Source: Ascoidea asiatica (lineage: Eukaryota; Ascomycota; Saccharomycetes; Ascoideales; Ascoideaceae). Taken from it: 64,000 bases of DNA. Position 1 is the stretch's first letter. Each line of letters starts with the position of its first letter. The notes under the pieces are model-generated. The model was given only the letters and a program-made list of their open reading frames with translations, was not told where the DNA came from and ran no database searches. The translations under genes and the position numbers were made by a program. Shown here one piece after another: positions 53,388 through 63,400 of this stretch. The stretch is taken from NCBI GenBank assembly GCA_001600695.1, contig BCKQ01000001.1, forward strand, positions 2,198,722-2,262,721. The letters are read 5' to 3'.

Positions 53388-54086
53388 ATGGAGTTTTCTT
53401 CAAATACTTCAAAAAGTACTTCAGTGAATAATGTTAACAATCTATTATCTTCCATGTTCCCTGCTGCTAAAGATATAGCTTTCCAGGATAACAGTAGTAA
53501 TAAATCTCAAAAAAAATCAAAACGAGTGAAAAGCAGGAAGTTAGCTGCTGTACAGTTAATAAATGAGCAGACCATAAATTCTTTTACCTTAAGTCCAGCA
53601 GAAGTAAAATCGCATAAAGAAAAGGAAAAAAGAATTAGAAAAAAAAAAATATCTCAAGTGAAAAAACAGAAAGATATTTTGAAAAATCAAGCAAAATTGA
53701 ATACACTAAAAGAATACCTTAATTCTACAGATAAAGATAAATTAGAACTTAATTCGGAGGAAAGAAAATTTTTAGATGCTACTATATCTGCTAATATCAA
53801 AAGAGTTCAGAATAAAAATATAAAAGATGATATAAGTAAAGAAATAAAGAGCATCGAAAACGAGATTTTGAAAGAAAGGTACGCAAATGAGAATAAGAAA
53901 TCAAGAAGAGCTAAGAAAAGAAAAGTTAAAGAATTTACTAGTTCAGTCACTGGTAAGCATGCTCAAAATTCCAAAAATAGAGCTTTTGCTTATCCAGGTT
54001 TAACACCTGGTTTAGCCCCTATTGGTTTAAGTGACGATGAATCATCTGATGATGAAGAGCTTGACAAGTTATTTTCAAATAAATAA
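53388..54086 (+). CDS. RRT14: Rrt14-like nucleolar protein
   Basis: 232 residues (S. cerevisiae Rrt14 206). Family features are the N-terminal LLSSMFPAAKD motif, a long basic, helical middle rich in Lys and Glu, and the C-terminal signature YPGLTPGLAPIGLSDDE followed by an acidic tail. In S. cerevisiae Rrt14 was named from an rDNA-transcription screen and is a predicted ribosome biogenesis factor. It follows UTP14 on the same strand, so two nucleolar genes are adjacent, and both have TGAAAAAT upstream. Confidence 0.88.
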   Translation: MEFSSNTSKSTSVNNVNNLLSSMFPAAKDIAFQDNSSNKSQKKSKRVKSRKLAAVQLINEQTINSFTLSPAEVKSHKEKEKRIRKKKISQVKKQKDILKNQAKLNTLKEYLNSTDKDKLELNSEERKFLDATISANIKRVQNKNIKDDISKEIKSIENEILKERYANENKKSRRAKKRKVKEFTSSVTGKHAQNSKNRAFAYPGLTPGLAPIGLSDDESSDDEELDKLFSNK

Positions 54087-54704
54087 TATAGACAATTTAT
54101 TAAATATTTTTTTATTTCATTTTAAACCCATATTCATTGTAAATTACGTAAATATTTATTACCGACTTTTCGAAAAACAACGAATAAGTGCAAAATGAAA
54201 TTATAGTTCATCATTTAATAAAAGTGATGTAAATCTTCTGTTAAAAAATCGTTTGAAATAATTTCTTCATTGGTATTAGAAATAGCAGAATTTTTTTAAA
54301 AAAAATTCGACTAGCACTATCTTAGAAAAGTCTGATTCTTTTCAGATATTCTCTCCAGATATACAGAATACTATTAGCACTTTTTGAAGAAAAGACAATT
54401 GCATAAATATAAATCTACTTTTTGGAATTACTCATTAAATATTTAATTTTCTAAAATATAAAATCAAATTCATAGGCTTTTATAATAATTATAAAAAATG
54501 TAGAAAACTGAAAAAAAAAAATGAAAAAATATAATATAAAGGTCATAATTTATTGCTATTGAAAAGTAAAGCCAGTAAGCTTTAAAAATCGCAGAAAAAG
54601 ACCGTCAGTACTGTAGTGAATTTATAAGCCCTTACCATAATACAATTTTGTTTAATTATAAGCTTGTTAGTTCAAAGACCATAATTTCACACCAAACTCA
54701 TACC
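54087..54704. other. Convergent RRT14/bHLH 3' region
   Basis: AT-rich with A and T runs; no coding frame, tRNA or clear snoRNA boxes found. Confidence 0.55.
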
Positions 54705-57700
54705 TTAATTTAACAAATGAACAATAGAAGACTTCTTTTTTTTTTTCTTACTCAATGATAATAGCATTTCACCTGCCTGACTCATCATATTCTCACCTTC
54801 TTTGTCAACTTCTTCAAAAGCTCTAGATTGTTGACCTTTGGAAATATCCTTAGGGCTGATGTTTGGATTTTCAATATCATTTATCGAATTATCAGCAGAT
54901 TCTCCTGTTTTTTCTGAAGAATTTTTTTTGGCTGGCAAGGTAAAATAATTTGATGAATTGTCCTTCAGTATTGGAGCTGAATTATTCTCATTTGAAACAT
55001 CAGAGCTTGCACCCGACTTAGAAGATTGTATGGATAACATTGGTAATGGCAATTCAAAATCATTTTGCTCTTTGGTACTACTACCTCCAGTAATGGAAGT
55101 TCTCATACTAAAGCCACCTAAAGATGATGGTGAAAATCCAGGATAACCTCCATTTGTAATCGAATTCAATAGTGGCGTTAATCCCTTAAAGTTCAAATCA
55201 TATTCCTCATTATTCAAATGAAAAAGATTTGGAGAAGTTTTCAAAGACCCCATCAGAGGACTATCAAATCTGATGCTATTACTGTTTGAAATGCTGGAAT
55301 TAATATTAACATTGTTGGCAATGCTTTCACTTACTTCATTTCTGTCCTTGGTGCCGAAGTCACTTATATTATTATTACCATTATTATTATCATTTTGATC
55401 ATTATTAGCCGAATCAGACACCATTTCATTTTTCTTTAAATTAGGTGGGCTAATCTCTAAAATAATTTTATCAGTTGTAACTGGATCTAACGTTATGTTT
55501 GAAGGCTGTTTGCTTTTCAATTCAACAGTTGATTTTGAAGCATTAGGTTTTTCCAAATTTTCATTTATTTCATTTTTAAAATCCAACGATTCTTCAGCTG
55601 GCCTTTCAGTATTATTAACGCCGAAATTGGTACTTAAACTTTTTATATCTTTTTTCACTTTGTTATTTGGAAAATTGTTTGAGTTTTGCTGCAGCTTTCG
55701 ATTAGTGAATATACTATTATTTACAGAAGCACATTTTGAAGCTGAAATCGAAGAAGAATTTGAGTTAGAATTTGATATTAAATTGTTTGAAAATGAGTTA
55801 TAAGAGCTAGTAGAAATATAACTGGTATTATTAGGTAAACGACTATTCTTTAAAGTTGAGTTTGAATGTGAATAATTTGATAAAGAATAAGAATTGCTAT
55901 TAGTATTACTACCACTAGATGTTGAAGTAGGCACTTCAGAAATTGAGCTCATTAAACTATTATTATTCATTAGGCTAGTCGCTTTAATTTGAGGTAGTAA
56001 CTTTGGAGTTACTCGTGGGCTAGGTAATTGATTCGAAGAGGATATTGCATTCGATGGACTAGTTAGTATAGGAGGTCTTATATTTATATTCGATTCATTT
56101 GCAGGTATATTCAAATCATTTGAAGGAATATTTGGTAGTATATTTCCACTATTATTTAAAGTTTGATTACTTAAACCATTATTATTAGTATTTTCAGTGA
56201 TATTATTGCTATTACGATTTTTTTTGTCAGCTTTAATGTTGGTGTTATTTCTATCTATACTGTTGCTCATACTTCTGTTATTGTTTGTTTGAAATTGGTA
56301 ATTTATAAAATCATCCATTCTTCCAGTTGAGTTGCTTGGTATATTTTGACTATTATTATAATTATTATTATTATTATTATTGTCATTACTACTATTACTA
56401 TTATTATTACCACTATTACTATTGTTATTACTATTTTGATTATTATTTTGATTATTATTGTCATTATTATTATGATTGATGTTATTATTATTGCTAGTAT
56501 TGTTACTATTATTGTTGATATTGTTATTTAAATTTGAAAATGAAGAATTTACAGGATATGGAAATGATGAATCATATGCATTAAGAAAATTAAAATTATT
56601 GAATCTGTTTGATAACAATGGATCAAAATAAATATTTCCTTGATTCTGATTATTTATAAAATTAGGATTGTTCATATTGTTCAAATTATTCATATTATTC
56701 ATGTTACTCATATTATTCATACTGCTTATGTTATTCATAGGATTCATATTATTCAAACTATTCAAATTACTTGAATTGTTTGCATTGATTGAATTGAATT
56801 GAATTTGCTGGTTTTTTTCATCCTGATTTTTTTCCTGTTTTGAAGTTTGTTGTTGTTGCTGTTGTTTTGAATTATCAATATTTAAAAATTGCTTAAAAGT
56901 TTCTATTTGAGATTTGGAAAAATTTTTATTAAACAATAGTTGATCGATATTTATGTCATTGGAATGATTATTTGAACTTGAATTGGAAGGATTATTCGAA
57001 GACAGATTTATTAATAAAGGTTGAATAGTTTTCAACATTTGAATTAAATTTAAAAAATTAAAATCAAGATCTAAATTACGACAATTATCAATATTTAGCT
57101 TTAACTTTGCAAAAGAAATATCATTTTCTTTTAGATTTTTAATTAATTGAGAAGAATTATAATTATTTTGAAAAGTATCTGGAGATATGGAACTAATGTC
57201 TTTGAACATTAAAAGAATTATTGAATGGAGATAATTTATATATTCTACAGTTGTCTGAAGTATTGATAATTTATGCATTCCATCTACGGGATTTGAATTA
57301 TTCTTGTTATTATTATCAATATTATTAGCAGAAGAAGATGAACTGATGTTAGTAGTAGCATTAGTATTAGGAGTATTAGAATTAGATGAAGAAGATAAAG
57401 AACTTATAATATTATTTCTACAAGCAGGTACTAATAGTTTTAAACATTCAAATTCTCTATTCATTTTATTTCTTCTTTTTTTCTCAATGATTGAATGAGC
57501 TGTTTTTAATTGTTTTTTTTTTTCATCAATTTCTGCTTTTGTTTTTGATTTTTTTTGTTTTTTAGTTGATATTGGCGCTATTGATGATGAATTTGAAACA
57601 GAAGTTGAATTTGAATTGAATTTTCTTTTTGCAATATTGTTTTTATTATTATTATTATCATTATTATTATTATTATTATTAATACTTTTATTCTTTATGG

Positions 57701-57929
57701 TAAGCGAAGATGAAGTTTTTTCCTTGGCTAAAGCTAATGAAGACAGAGAAATACTTGGATTTTCCATAATTATATCTGGAAATTTAGGAGTATTAGATTG
57801 AGATTGAGATTGAGAATTTGTTGATTTATTTGAATTTGAGGTGGAATTGGAATTGGAATTGGAATTGGCATTTGGATTCATGTGAATTATGGTAGATGTA
57901 AGGTATGGTGGTTTTGGTAAATTGCCCAT
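54705..57929 (-). CDS. Large Asn-rich bHLH transcription factor
   Basis: 1074 residues. The basic and first helical part is TAHSIIEKKRRNKMNREFE at about 143-161, continuing to VPACR (171). His145, Glu149 and Arg153 are the residues that read CACGTG-type E-boxes. A roughly 46-residue Ser/Asn loop separates it from helix 2 (MHKLSILQTTVEYINYLHSII, about 218-238). The remaining 830 residues are almost wholly disordered: Asn and Asn-Ser runs, MNN repeats (about 395-425), a Gln run, and short conserved-looking patches near 880-960. A basic cluster (KKQKKSK) precedes the bHLH and could be a nuclear signal. Not clearly Ino4, Pho4, Rtg3, Tye7 or Cbf1. It is divergent from CMS1, and a CCACGTGG lies in its upstream region. 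Confidence 0.8.
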   Translation of the reverse strand: MGNLPKPPYLTSTIIHMNPNANSNSNSNSTSNSNKSTNSQSQSQSNTPKFPDIIMENPSISLSSLALAKEKTSSSLTIKNKSINNNNNNNDNNNNKNNIAKRKFNSNSTSVSNSSSIAPISTKKQKKSKTKAEIDEKKKQLKTAHSIIEKKRRNKMNREFECLKLLVPACRNNIISSLSSSSNSNTPNTNATTNISSSSSANNIDNNNKNNSNPVDGMHKLSILQTTVEYINYLHSIILLMFKDISSISPDTFQNNYNSSQLIKNLKENDISFAKLKLNIDNCRNLDLDFNFLNLIQMLKTIQPLLINLSSNNPSNSSSNNHSNDINIDQLLFNKNFSKSQIETFKQFLNIDNSKQQQQQQTSKQEKNQDEKNQQIQFNSINANNSSNLNSLNNMNPMNNISSMNNMSNMNNMNNLNNMNNPNFINNQNQGNIYFDPLLSNRFNNFNFLNAYDSSFPYPVNSSFSNLNNNINNNSNNTSNNNNINHNNNDNNNQNNNQNSNNNSNSGNNNSNSSNDNNNNNNNYNNSQNIPSNSTGRMDDFINYQFQTNNNRSMSNSIDRNNTNIKADKKNRNSNNITENTNNNGLSNQTLNNSGNILPNIPSNDLNIPANESNINIRPPILTSPSNAISSSNQLPSPRVTPKLLPQIKATSLMNNNSLMSSISEVPTSTSSGSNTNSNSYSLSNYSHSNSTLKNSRLPNNTSYISTSSYNSFSNNLISNSNSNSSSISASKCASVNNSIFTNRKLQQNSNNFPNNKVKKDIKSLSTNFGVNNTERPAEESLDFKNEINENLEKPNASKSTVELKSKQPSNITLDPVTTDKIILEISPPNLKKNEMVSDSANNDQNDNNNGNNNISDFGTKDRNEVSESIANNVNINSSISNSNSIRFDSPLMGSLKTSPNLFHLNNEEYDLNFKGLTPLLNSITNGGYPGFSPSSLGGFSMRTSITGGSSTKEQNDFELPLPMLSIQSSKSGASSDVSNENNSAPILKDNSSNYFTLPAKKNSSEKTGESADNSINDIENPNISPKDISKGQQSRAFEEVDKEGENMMSQAGEMLLSLSKKKKKKSSIVHLLN
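56365..56535. repeat. ATT-type repeat encoding Asn-rich tract
   Basis: Dense ATTATT/TTGTTATT reiteration encodes long Asn runs broken by Ser, Asp and His in the bHLH protein (about residues 465-520). It generates spurious poly-Ile frames on the opposite strand. Confidence 0.8.
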
Positions 57930-59578
57930 TTTGATAAAGTTTTTCCAGTTTAATTATTATAATTATGGAATATAGTTTATTTCACTTTTTTTGTAAAATG
58001 AGTTAATATATTTAAATCTTGTAAGATCTTACAATTTTTATCTGCTTAAGAATAGATAAATTATGAAACAATTCAGTTGAATATGACTTAGAATTTATCA
58101 AGATTCAGAATTGAACTATTAGCATAAAAAAAAAACTGATACAAAATCAAAATTGAAGCAAGACAAACAAAAGCCTTGAAAGAAAAGGTATAATTTATAT
58201 ATTCAATCAAATGAATTTTAATATTATCCAAAAATGTTAAAATCGATTGAAATAAACAAAGATTTTTCTAAAGTCTCTAATATTTATTATATCGTATTAT
58301 CTACTAGTGTCTCTTTTTTTCAGTCGCTGATATGAAACTATAATAACCATTAACTGATAATTAAGTACTCAAACGAGTGATTACTAAAAGAGATATGATT
58401 CAATTGTTCTTTTCAACTAAAATGTAGCTAATTTAAATTACAAGTCATATAAAATATATAAATTCAAAAAAATATTACATCTGTTAATAGTCTATTGAGA
58501 ATTAAGTTTCCCAAACTACTGCAAATTGTGAGCTTCATTTTCTAATTAGATTCGATTTTATCTTCTCTTTTCTATAGAAACAGAAAACGTTTTTGGGCAT
58601 GCGATACAATATTTTCTTTCAAGCACCTTTTCCAGCATTTTTCAAATTAGTCTTTTCAAGCACCTTTTCAAGCACGTAGCCTTTATTGGGGTTGTTCTCC
58701 TAATCATTGCTGAGCTTATTGAAATACATGTTGGTGGTTCTTTTCAATAAATGGTCAGAATGCACTCCAAAACTGTTCTTCAAATTATTTTGAGTTATCT
58801 CAAGCCAAATAAACCTTTATTTTGTCACTGCCATTAAACTCGCACTGGCTCTGGTGCTCACACACTTTTATCGCAGCTTATACCGCTGGTTTAGAGTTTG
58901 GGACTGCTTTTTAGAGTTCCACATGGCACGCACCTGTCTTAAATATGACCAATAGGCGTCCGTAGCTGGACAGATCCTCAAGCGTGGCTCTCCCACGTGG
59001 CACTGACATATTCAGCTTTCTGCACATTTATACATATTCTGTTTTGACCTACATATTCACACATAAATTTCTTATTTAGGAAAACATGTGGACGAGCACT
59101 CCTTCAGCCTTATCCGTAGCAGTTGACTGTTGACTGTTGACTCTCACGCTGATGTTGTCCCTATTAACTTGACTTTTTCACTTCCTGTCCTAATATAATG
59201 CCCCCAAAACTAGGAAATGTCAACCATCTTTTTTTTTATTTATTTTTTTGAGGATGGTTCGATTTTTCACTTCGCCGTTTTTTTATTGAGTTTTATTCCA
59301 TGAATTATTCCATTTTTGGAACCGTCCGATTGGAGACCATTTTTTTATGCGATGAATTTTTTTTTTTTTTTTCCTACAGGAAATTTTATTTATTTAATTT
59401 TTTGAATTATTTCATAGATTTAATCTTAGCAGACAAGATACATAAACTATTAATCAAATTTATAAATAACTAGATCAACTTATCTTATCTTATCTTTTTG
59501 ATAATTATTATTATAGTGTATTCAACATACCTCAAGAACTATATTAGGCTTTAAGAAGTGATAAATATTTTATTCAAC
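57930..59578. promoter_or_regulatory. 1.65 kb divergent bHLH/CMS1 intergenic region
   Basis: The first 550 bases are AT-rich. About 58570-59250 is GC-richer, with TTTCAAGCACCTTTTC repeated at 58617-58632 and 58654-58669, a further CAAGCAC just after, and a perfect palindromic E-box CCACGTGG at 58993-59000. Close to CMS1 are ATTTTTCA (59262-59269, RRPE-like on the minus strand) and GCGATGA (59349-59355), the core of the PAC motif of ribosome-biogenesis genes. No gene or RNA was recognised. Confidence 0.55.
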
Positions 59579-60724
59579 ATGACATTAACTACAGCTGAAG
59601 ATGCATTAGATGATGGTTTAGATTACGATTTTGATAATCAAATAGACGAGGGAATAGCTATTGGTGAATCCCTGTCTGAAGCAGAATACGAAAATAAAAA
59701 TGAAGAAGATGGCGAAGATCAAGATGATCAGACTAAAATTCAATCAAAGATAAAATCTATATCTAATTCAGAAACTAAATCTAATCAAAAAAAAAGAAGA
59801 AGAGAAGAATTTAAAAATAATGAAAATGATCTAAAAGATTCAAAAGATTTACCAAATTCAAACACCGAAAAGCAGAATAAAACTGAAAAAGGTAAAGCTC
59901 CCAAAAAAAAGAAACAAAAAGTTGATTTAAATGTTGAAATTAAAAAAAATTTATCAAAACAATCTGTTGATATTATAGTTGATTATCTTAATAAAAAAAT
60001 CTCTTATTTGAATAAAAATAAAGATTTATCTCCTTTAGAATTATCTGAATTATATTATAAAAAAACTTTTATTAAACCAACAAGTAGATTTGAAACGGAA
60101 TACAAAAGAAACTTTCCAAATGAGGATGAAGATAATGATGAAGGTATTGAATTAAAAGATGTTAATGAAGAAAATAATCAAATTTCTAATAAACTTGAAA
60201 TTCAAAGAAATTTAACTCATTTTCCAAAATTTATAAAAAATTATTTTGAAAATCAAAAAAAAAAAGGAAATTCAAATTCAAACTCAACTAAATTTATTTT
60301 AATATTGGGTATGTCAAATTTAAGATGTTGTGATATACTAAGAGCAACAAAACTTTTAAATTCAAAATCTTATAGATTTATTTCAAAAAATCATTTGAAA
60401 GATGATATTCACTTTTTAAATTCTTTAATTTCGAAAAATTCAAATTTTGAATCAAATAATAAAAATAATAAAAAAAGTAAAAATAAAAATAAAAATAAAA
60501 ATGGTACATTTTATATAATTTCAACACCAATCAGAATTACAAAAATTTTAAATTCAGATGAATTTGTTGGTAAAAAAACTGATTTCACAAATAATATTAT
60601 AATTGATTCATCTTATCTTGATACAAAAACTCAAAATATTTTTGATCCAGAAGAAAATTTGTCTTTGATTAAATCTTTAATTACCTCAAATTCAAAAGAA
60701 CCTGGTAAACTTTATCTCTATTAA
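59579..60724 (+). CDS. CMS1: Cms1-like SSU processome protein
   Basis: 381 residues from the ATG at 59579 (S. cerevisiae Cms1 291). An acidic N-terminus and a Lys-rich segment (KAPKKKKQKVD) precede the conserved CMS1 domain, a degenerate DEAD-helicase-like fold: LSPLELSELYYKK, FILILGMSNLRCCDILRATK, FYIISTPIRITKIL and NIIIDSSYLD. The walker-type helicase residues are not preserved, as usual for Cms1. Cms1 associates with the 90S pre-ribosome. An in-frame GTG upstream at 59558 is not a credible start. PAC-like and RRPE-like sites upstream support a ribosome-biogenesis role. Confidence 0.88.
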   Translation: MTLTTAEDALDDGLDYDFDNQIDEGIAIGESLSEAEYENKNEEDGEDQDDQTKIQSKIKSISNSETKSNQKKRRREEFKNNENDLKDSKDLPNSNTEKQNKTEKGKAPKKKKQKVDLNVEIKKNLSKQSVDIIVDYLNKKISYLNKNKDLSPLELSELYYKKTFIKPTSRFETEYKRNFPNEDEDNDEGIELKDVNEENNQISNKLEIQRNLTHFPKFIKNYFENQKKKGNSNSNSTKFILILGMSNLRCCDILRATKLLNSKSYRFISKNHLKDDIHFLNSLISKNSNFESNNKNNKKSKNKNKNKNGTFYIISTPIRITKILNSDEFVGKKTDFTNNIIIDSSYLDTKTQNIFDPEENLSLIKSLITSNSKEPGKLYLY

Positions 60725-60991
60725 TTTGTAAAATTAATTTCAAAAGTTTTTAGATAATTTATATAAAAAAAAATATGTAATAGTTATGTTTAAAATATAT
60801 AAAATTATATCGAATCATATATGAATCTAAAACAAAATCAGAATGTTCACCCTCTAGATATGAAAAGATAACTTTTGAGAAAAAAAAAAAATAGTCCAAA
60901 TCATTTTATTTATTACTGATTTAGTTATTTGTTTTGCTATTCCTATTGATTGGAATTATTTATCAAGAGAAATGAAAAACTATTTGCATTA

Positions 60992-63400
60992 TCATATAAT
61001 TTGACAATTTGGGGTAACTAAGCATTGTAAATTACAAAAAGAATTTACGAGATCATTCATATTATAAGCACTATTTGATTCATCTAAATTTTTCATTGCA
61101 ATTGTTATTTTTTGTAATCCTTTTTCATGATACCATTCTAATACTTGTAATGATGGATTAATTTTGAAACTATTATTTTCACAATTTTCTGCTTCAAACT
61201 CAATAGAAATCTCATCCTTGTCATATAACCCATAATGCCATTCAGGTAAAAAAATTAATGAAGGGTGAATATTATCATTATCCAAAGAGTTCATTGGCAT
61301 TGTACAATTTACATTTGAATCAATGATTAATGAAAATTTTTTCTCTTTCATTGAAAATTCTGCCAATATATTTTTTCCATTAATAGCCAATGCAAAAGGC
61401 CTAATTATTGAATTTATTGCTCTAACACCATCAGGTGAAGCTTCATTATTTTTTATTGAAAAGTTACTATTAGTATCAGTTAAAGTTTTAGTAAATTCAT
61501 GCTCAGAAATCAGATTTTCAGTACTTTTTAATAATTCATCCTTTGAAGAATTTGATGTAGAATCAAAAATATTTAATTTAGAAATATATTTATCATCTTT
61601 TGACCAAAAAGAAAAATCTTCACAATTCCATCTATCACCCCATTTATGACAATTTAAAGAAGAATAACACCAATAAGAATGAGACATATTTGAACCTTCT
61701 AAAGCAAAACCAATTGCATCTAAAGCATCAGTTTGAGAATCATAACTACCATCCTCTTCATTATAAGCTTTTTTTCCATCCATATCAAATGGCATTCCAG
61801 TTTCAGACATAATAACAGGAACATTAGGACCTAAATTTCTTTCACTTTCAGCTTTCATTTCTATAAATTGATTTCTAAAAGATTTTCTAATATTTTGTTC
61901 ACCAAATACAATTCCAAAAACTGGATTTAAATATTTACCTCTCATAATTCCTAAAGTATCAACATTATAACTTCTATTCCAAGTTTTAAACATTAAAGAC
62001 ATTCCATCATAATAATGAGGAGTATAAATTAAATTTTTTGAAATTTTTAATTTATAATAGGGAGAATTTTCATTTAAAATCATTAAATTTGGAGGAATTT
62101 CTAAAACAGGAGCTTGAATAGCAATAAATAAATTTTTAACTGTTGATTGAATTGAATTATAAAATTTTAAGAAAAATTTTAAAAATTGATTATTAATAAA
62201 ATATTCTTTATCTATTTTTTCACCAGTTTTTGGATTTTTTGAAAAATAATCAGGTATTAAAAGTTCTTTAGTTTTTGAATTCCAAATATTATGTTGTTCC
62301 CAAATACAAGTACCTAATTTCCAAGAATTATTTCTTTCAAAGCCATATTTTTTATCAAATTTATTTGAATTTAACCAACATGATGAACCATTTGGATCAA
62401 TAAATTTTGAACCAATTTTTTTTGGACCAAAAACAGAAATTTCATAAACATCTACATTTTCAGAAAAACCAGTACCAAGCTTAATAGATTGAAAAGCAGT
62501 TGGAGTTGTTCCAACTCTTAATTGTTGATCTTTTGGAATTGAATTTAAATCTTCATAACCAGAATAACCTGAATTAGGTTCATTCATTGATTCAACAGCA
62601 AAAATTGTTTCATTAAATAAAAAAGGAGCATTTTCAACAATAGAACTAATAAAAAATTTTATTGAATTAATAAAATGATCTTGTAAAAAATCTTGAATAT
62701 TTTGATTATTAATAATTAATTTTGGAGCAAAAATTTTACCAGAAAAAAATAAAGTAAAAATAGTTGCAGTTGCTAATCTATTATAATTTGTTGGCCATAA
62801 CATTTTTGGATATAGATCAGGATTTGGAGGATAAAAATTATGTAATATTGCAGCATCAGTTGATTGAAAATATTTTGGATCAAAACCAACAGCATATAAA
62901 GTCCATAATGGAGCTCCACTACCACCAGTAAATCTTGACCAAACATCTTGGTGAGGATCAATTATAACATATAAACCACCAATTTTATTAATGATTTTTA
63001 AAATTTCAATTGAATAATTGATATATTCTTCATCATAAATTCCAGGACCTTCATGTTCTATAGCTTCCCAAGTTATGATATATCTAATTAAATTAAAACC
63101 CCAAGATTTAATTCTTTGAAAATGAGATTCGGCTTCTTCTAAAGGAAATGGTCTTCCAACAAAAGAAATTGAATCACCATCCCAAAAAATATCATCATTG
63201 TTTTTATTATCGTTATTATCACCTATAGGAAAATCACTTGGTATAAAAGGTAAAGAAGGAAGTTTTGAAGATGCATCTAAATTGATCCCTTTCAAAGTTA
63301 TTTTTCGATTATACTTATCTATAAAATTCCCATTCTTATCTATTTTAATTTTGTCATGTAGTAATGATGGATATGAAGAATGTGTCTCAAGAGAATCCAT
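60992..63400 (-). CDS. EGH1: Family 5 glycosidase, Egh1-type (ergosteryl-beta-glucosidase / glucocerebrosidase-like)
   Basis: 802 residues (S. cerevisiae Egh1/YIR007W 764). Glycoside hydrolase family 5 barrel: KGINLDASSKLP at 37-48, WGFNLIRYIITWEAIEHEGPG, VIIDPHQDVWSRFTGGSGAP, acid/base Glu274 in ESMNEPNSGY and nucleophile Glu near 532 in VIMSETGMPFD. A C-terminal beta-sandwich follows. Fungal relatives hydrolyse steryl glucosides and in some cases glucosylceramide. No signal peptide is visible, which fits the cytosolic or vacuolar yeast members. It converges on CMS1 with a 270-bp gap. The DHFIN, NNDNK and similar AT-coded insertions are lineage padding. Confidence 0.92.
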   Translation of the reverse strand: MDSLETHSSYPSLLHDKIKIDKNGNFIDKYNRKITLKGINLDASSKLPSLPFIPSDFPIGDNNDNKNNDDIFWDGDSISFVGRPFPLEEAESHFQRIKSWGFNLIRYIITWEAIEHEGPGIYDEEYINYSIEILKIINKIGGLYVIIDPHQDVWSRFTGGSGAPLWTLYAVGFDPKYFQSTDAAILHNFYPPNPDLYPKMLWPTNYNRLATATIFTLFFSGKIFAPKLIINNQNIQDFLQDHFINSIKFFISSIVENAPFLFNETIFAVESMNEPNSGYSGYEDLNSIPKDQQLRVGTTPTAFQSIKLGTGFSENVDVYEISVFGPKKIGSKFIDPNGSSCWLNSNKFDKKYGFERNNSWKLGTCIWEQHNIWNSKTKELLIPDYFSKNPKTGEKIDKEYFINNQFLKFFLKFYNSIQSTVKNLFIAIQAPVLEIPPNLMILNENSPYYKLKISKNLIYTPHYYDGMSLMFKTWNRSYNVDTLGIMRGKYLNPVFGIVFGEQNIRKSFRNQFIEMKAESERNLGPNVPVIMSETGMPFDMDGKKAYNEEDGSYDSQTDALDAIGFALEGSNMSHSYWCYSSLNCHKWGDRWNCEDFSFWSKDDKYISKLNIFDSTSNSSKDELLKSTENLISEHEFTKTLTDTNSNFSIKNNEASPDGVRAINSIIRPFALAINGKNILAEFSMKEKKFSLIIDSNVNCTMPMNSLDNDNIHPSLIFLPEWHYGLYDKDEISIEFEAENCENNSFKINPSLQVLEWYHEKGLQKITIAMKNLDESNSAYNMNDLVNSFCNLQCLVTPNCQII

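Noticed and set aside
56346..56531. Plus-strand poly-Ile frame
   Set aside because: Antisense of the Asn-rich tract of the bHLH gene.
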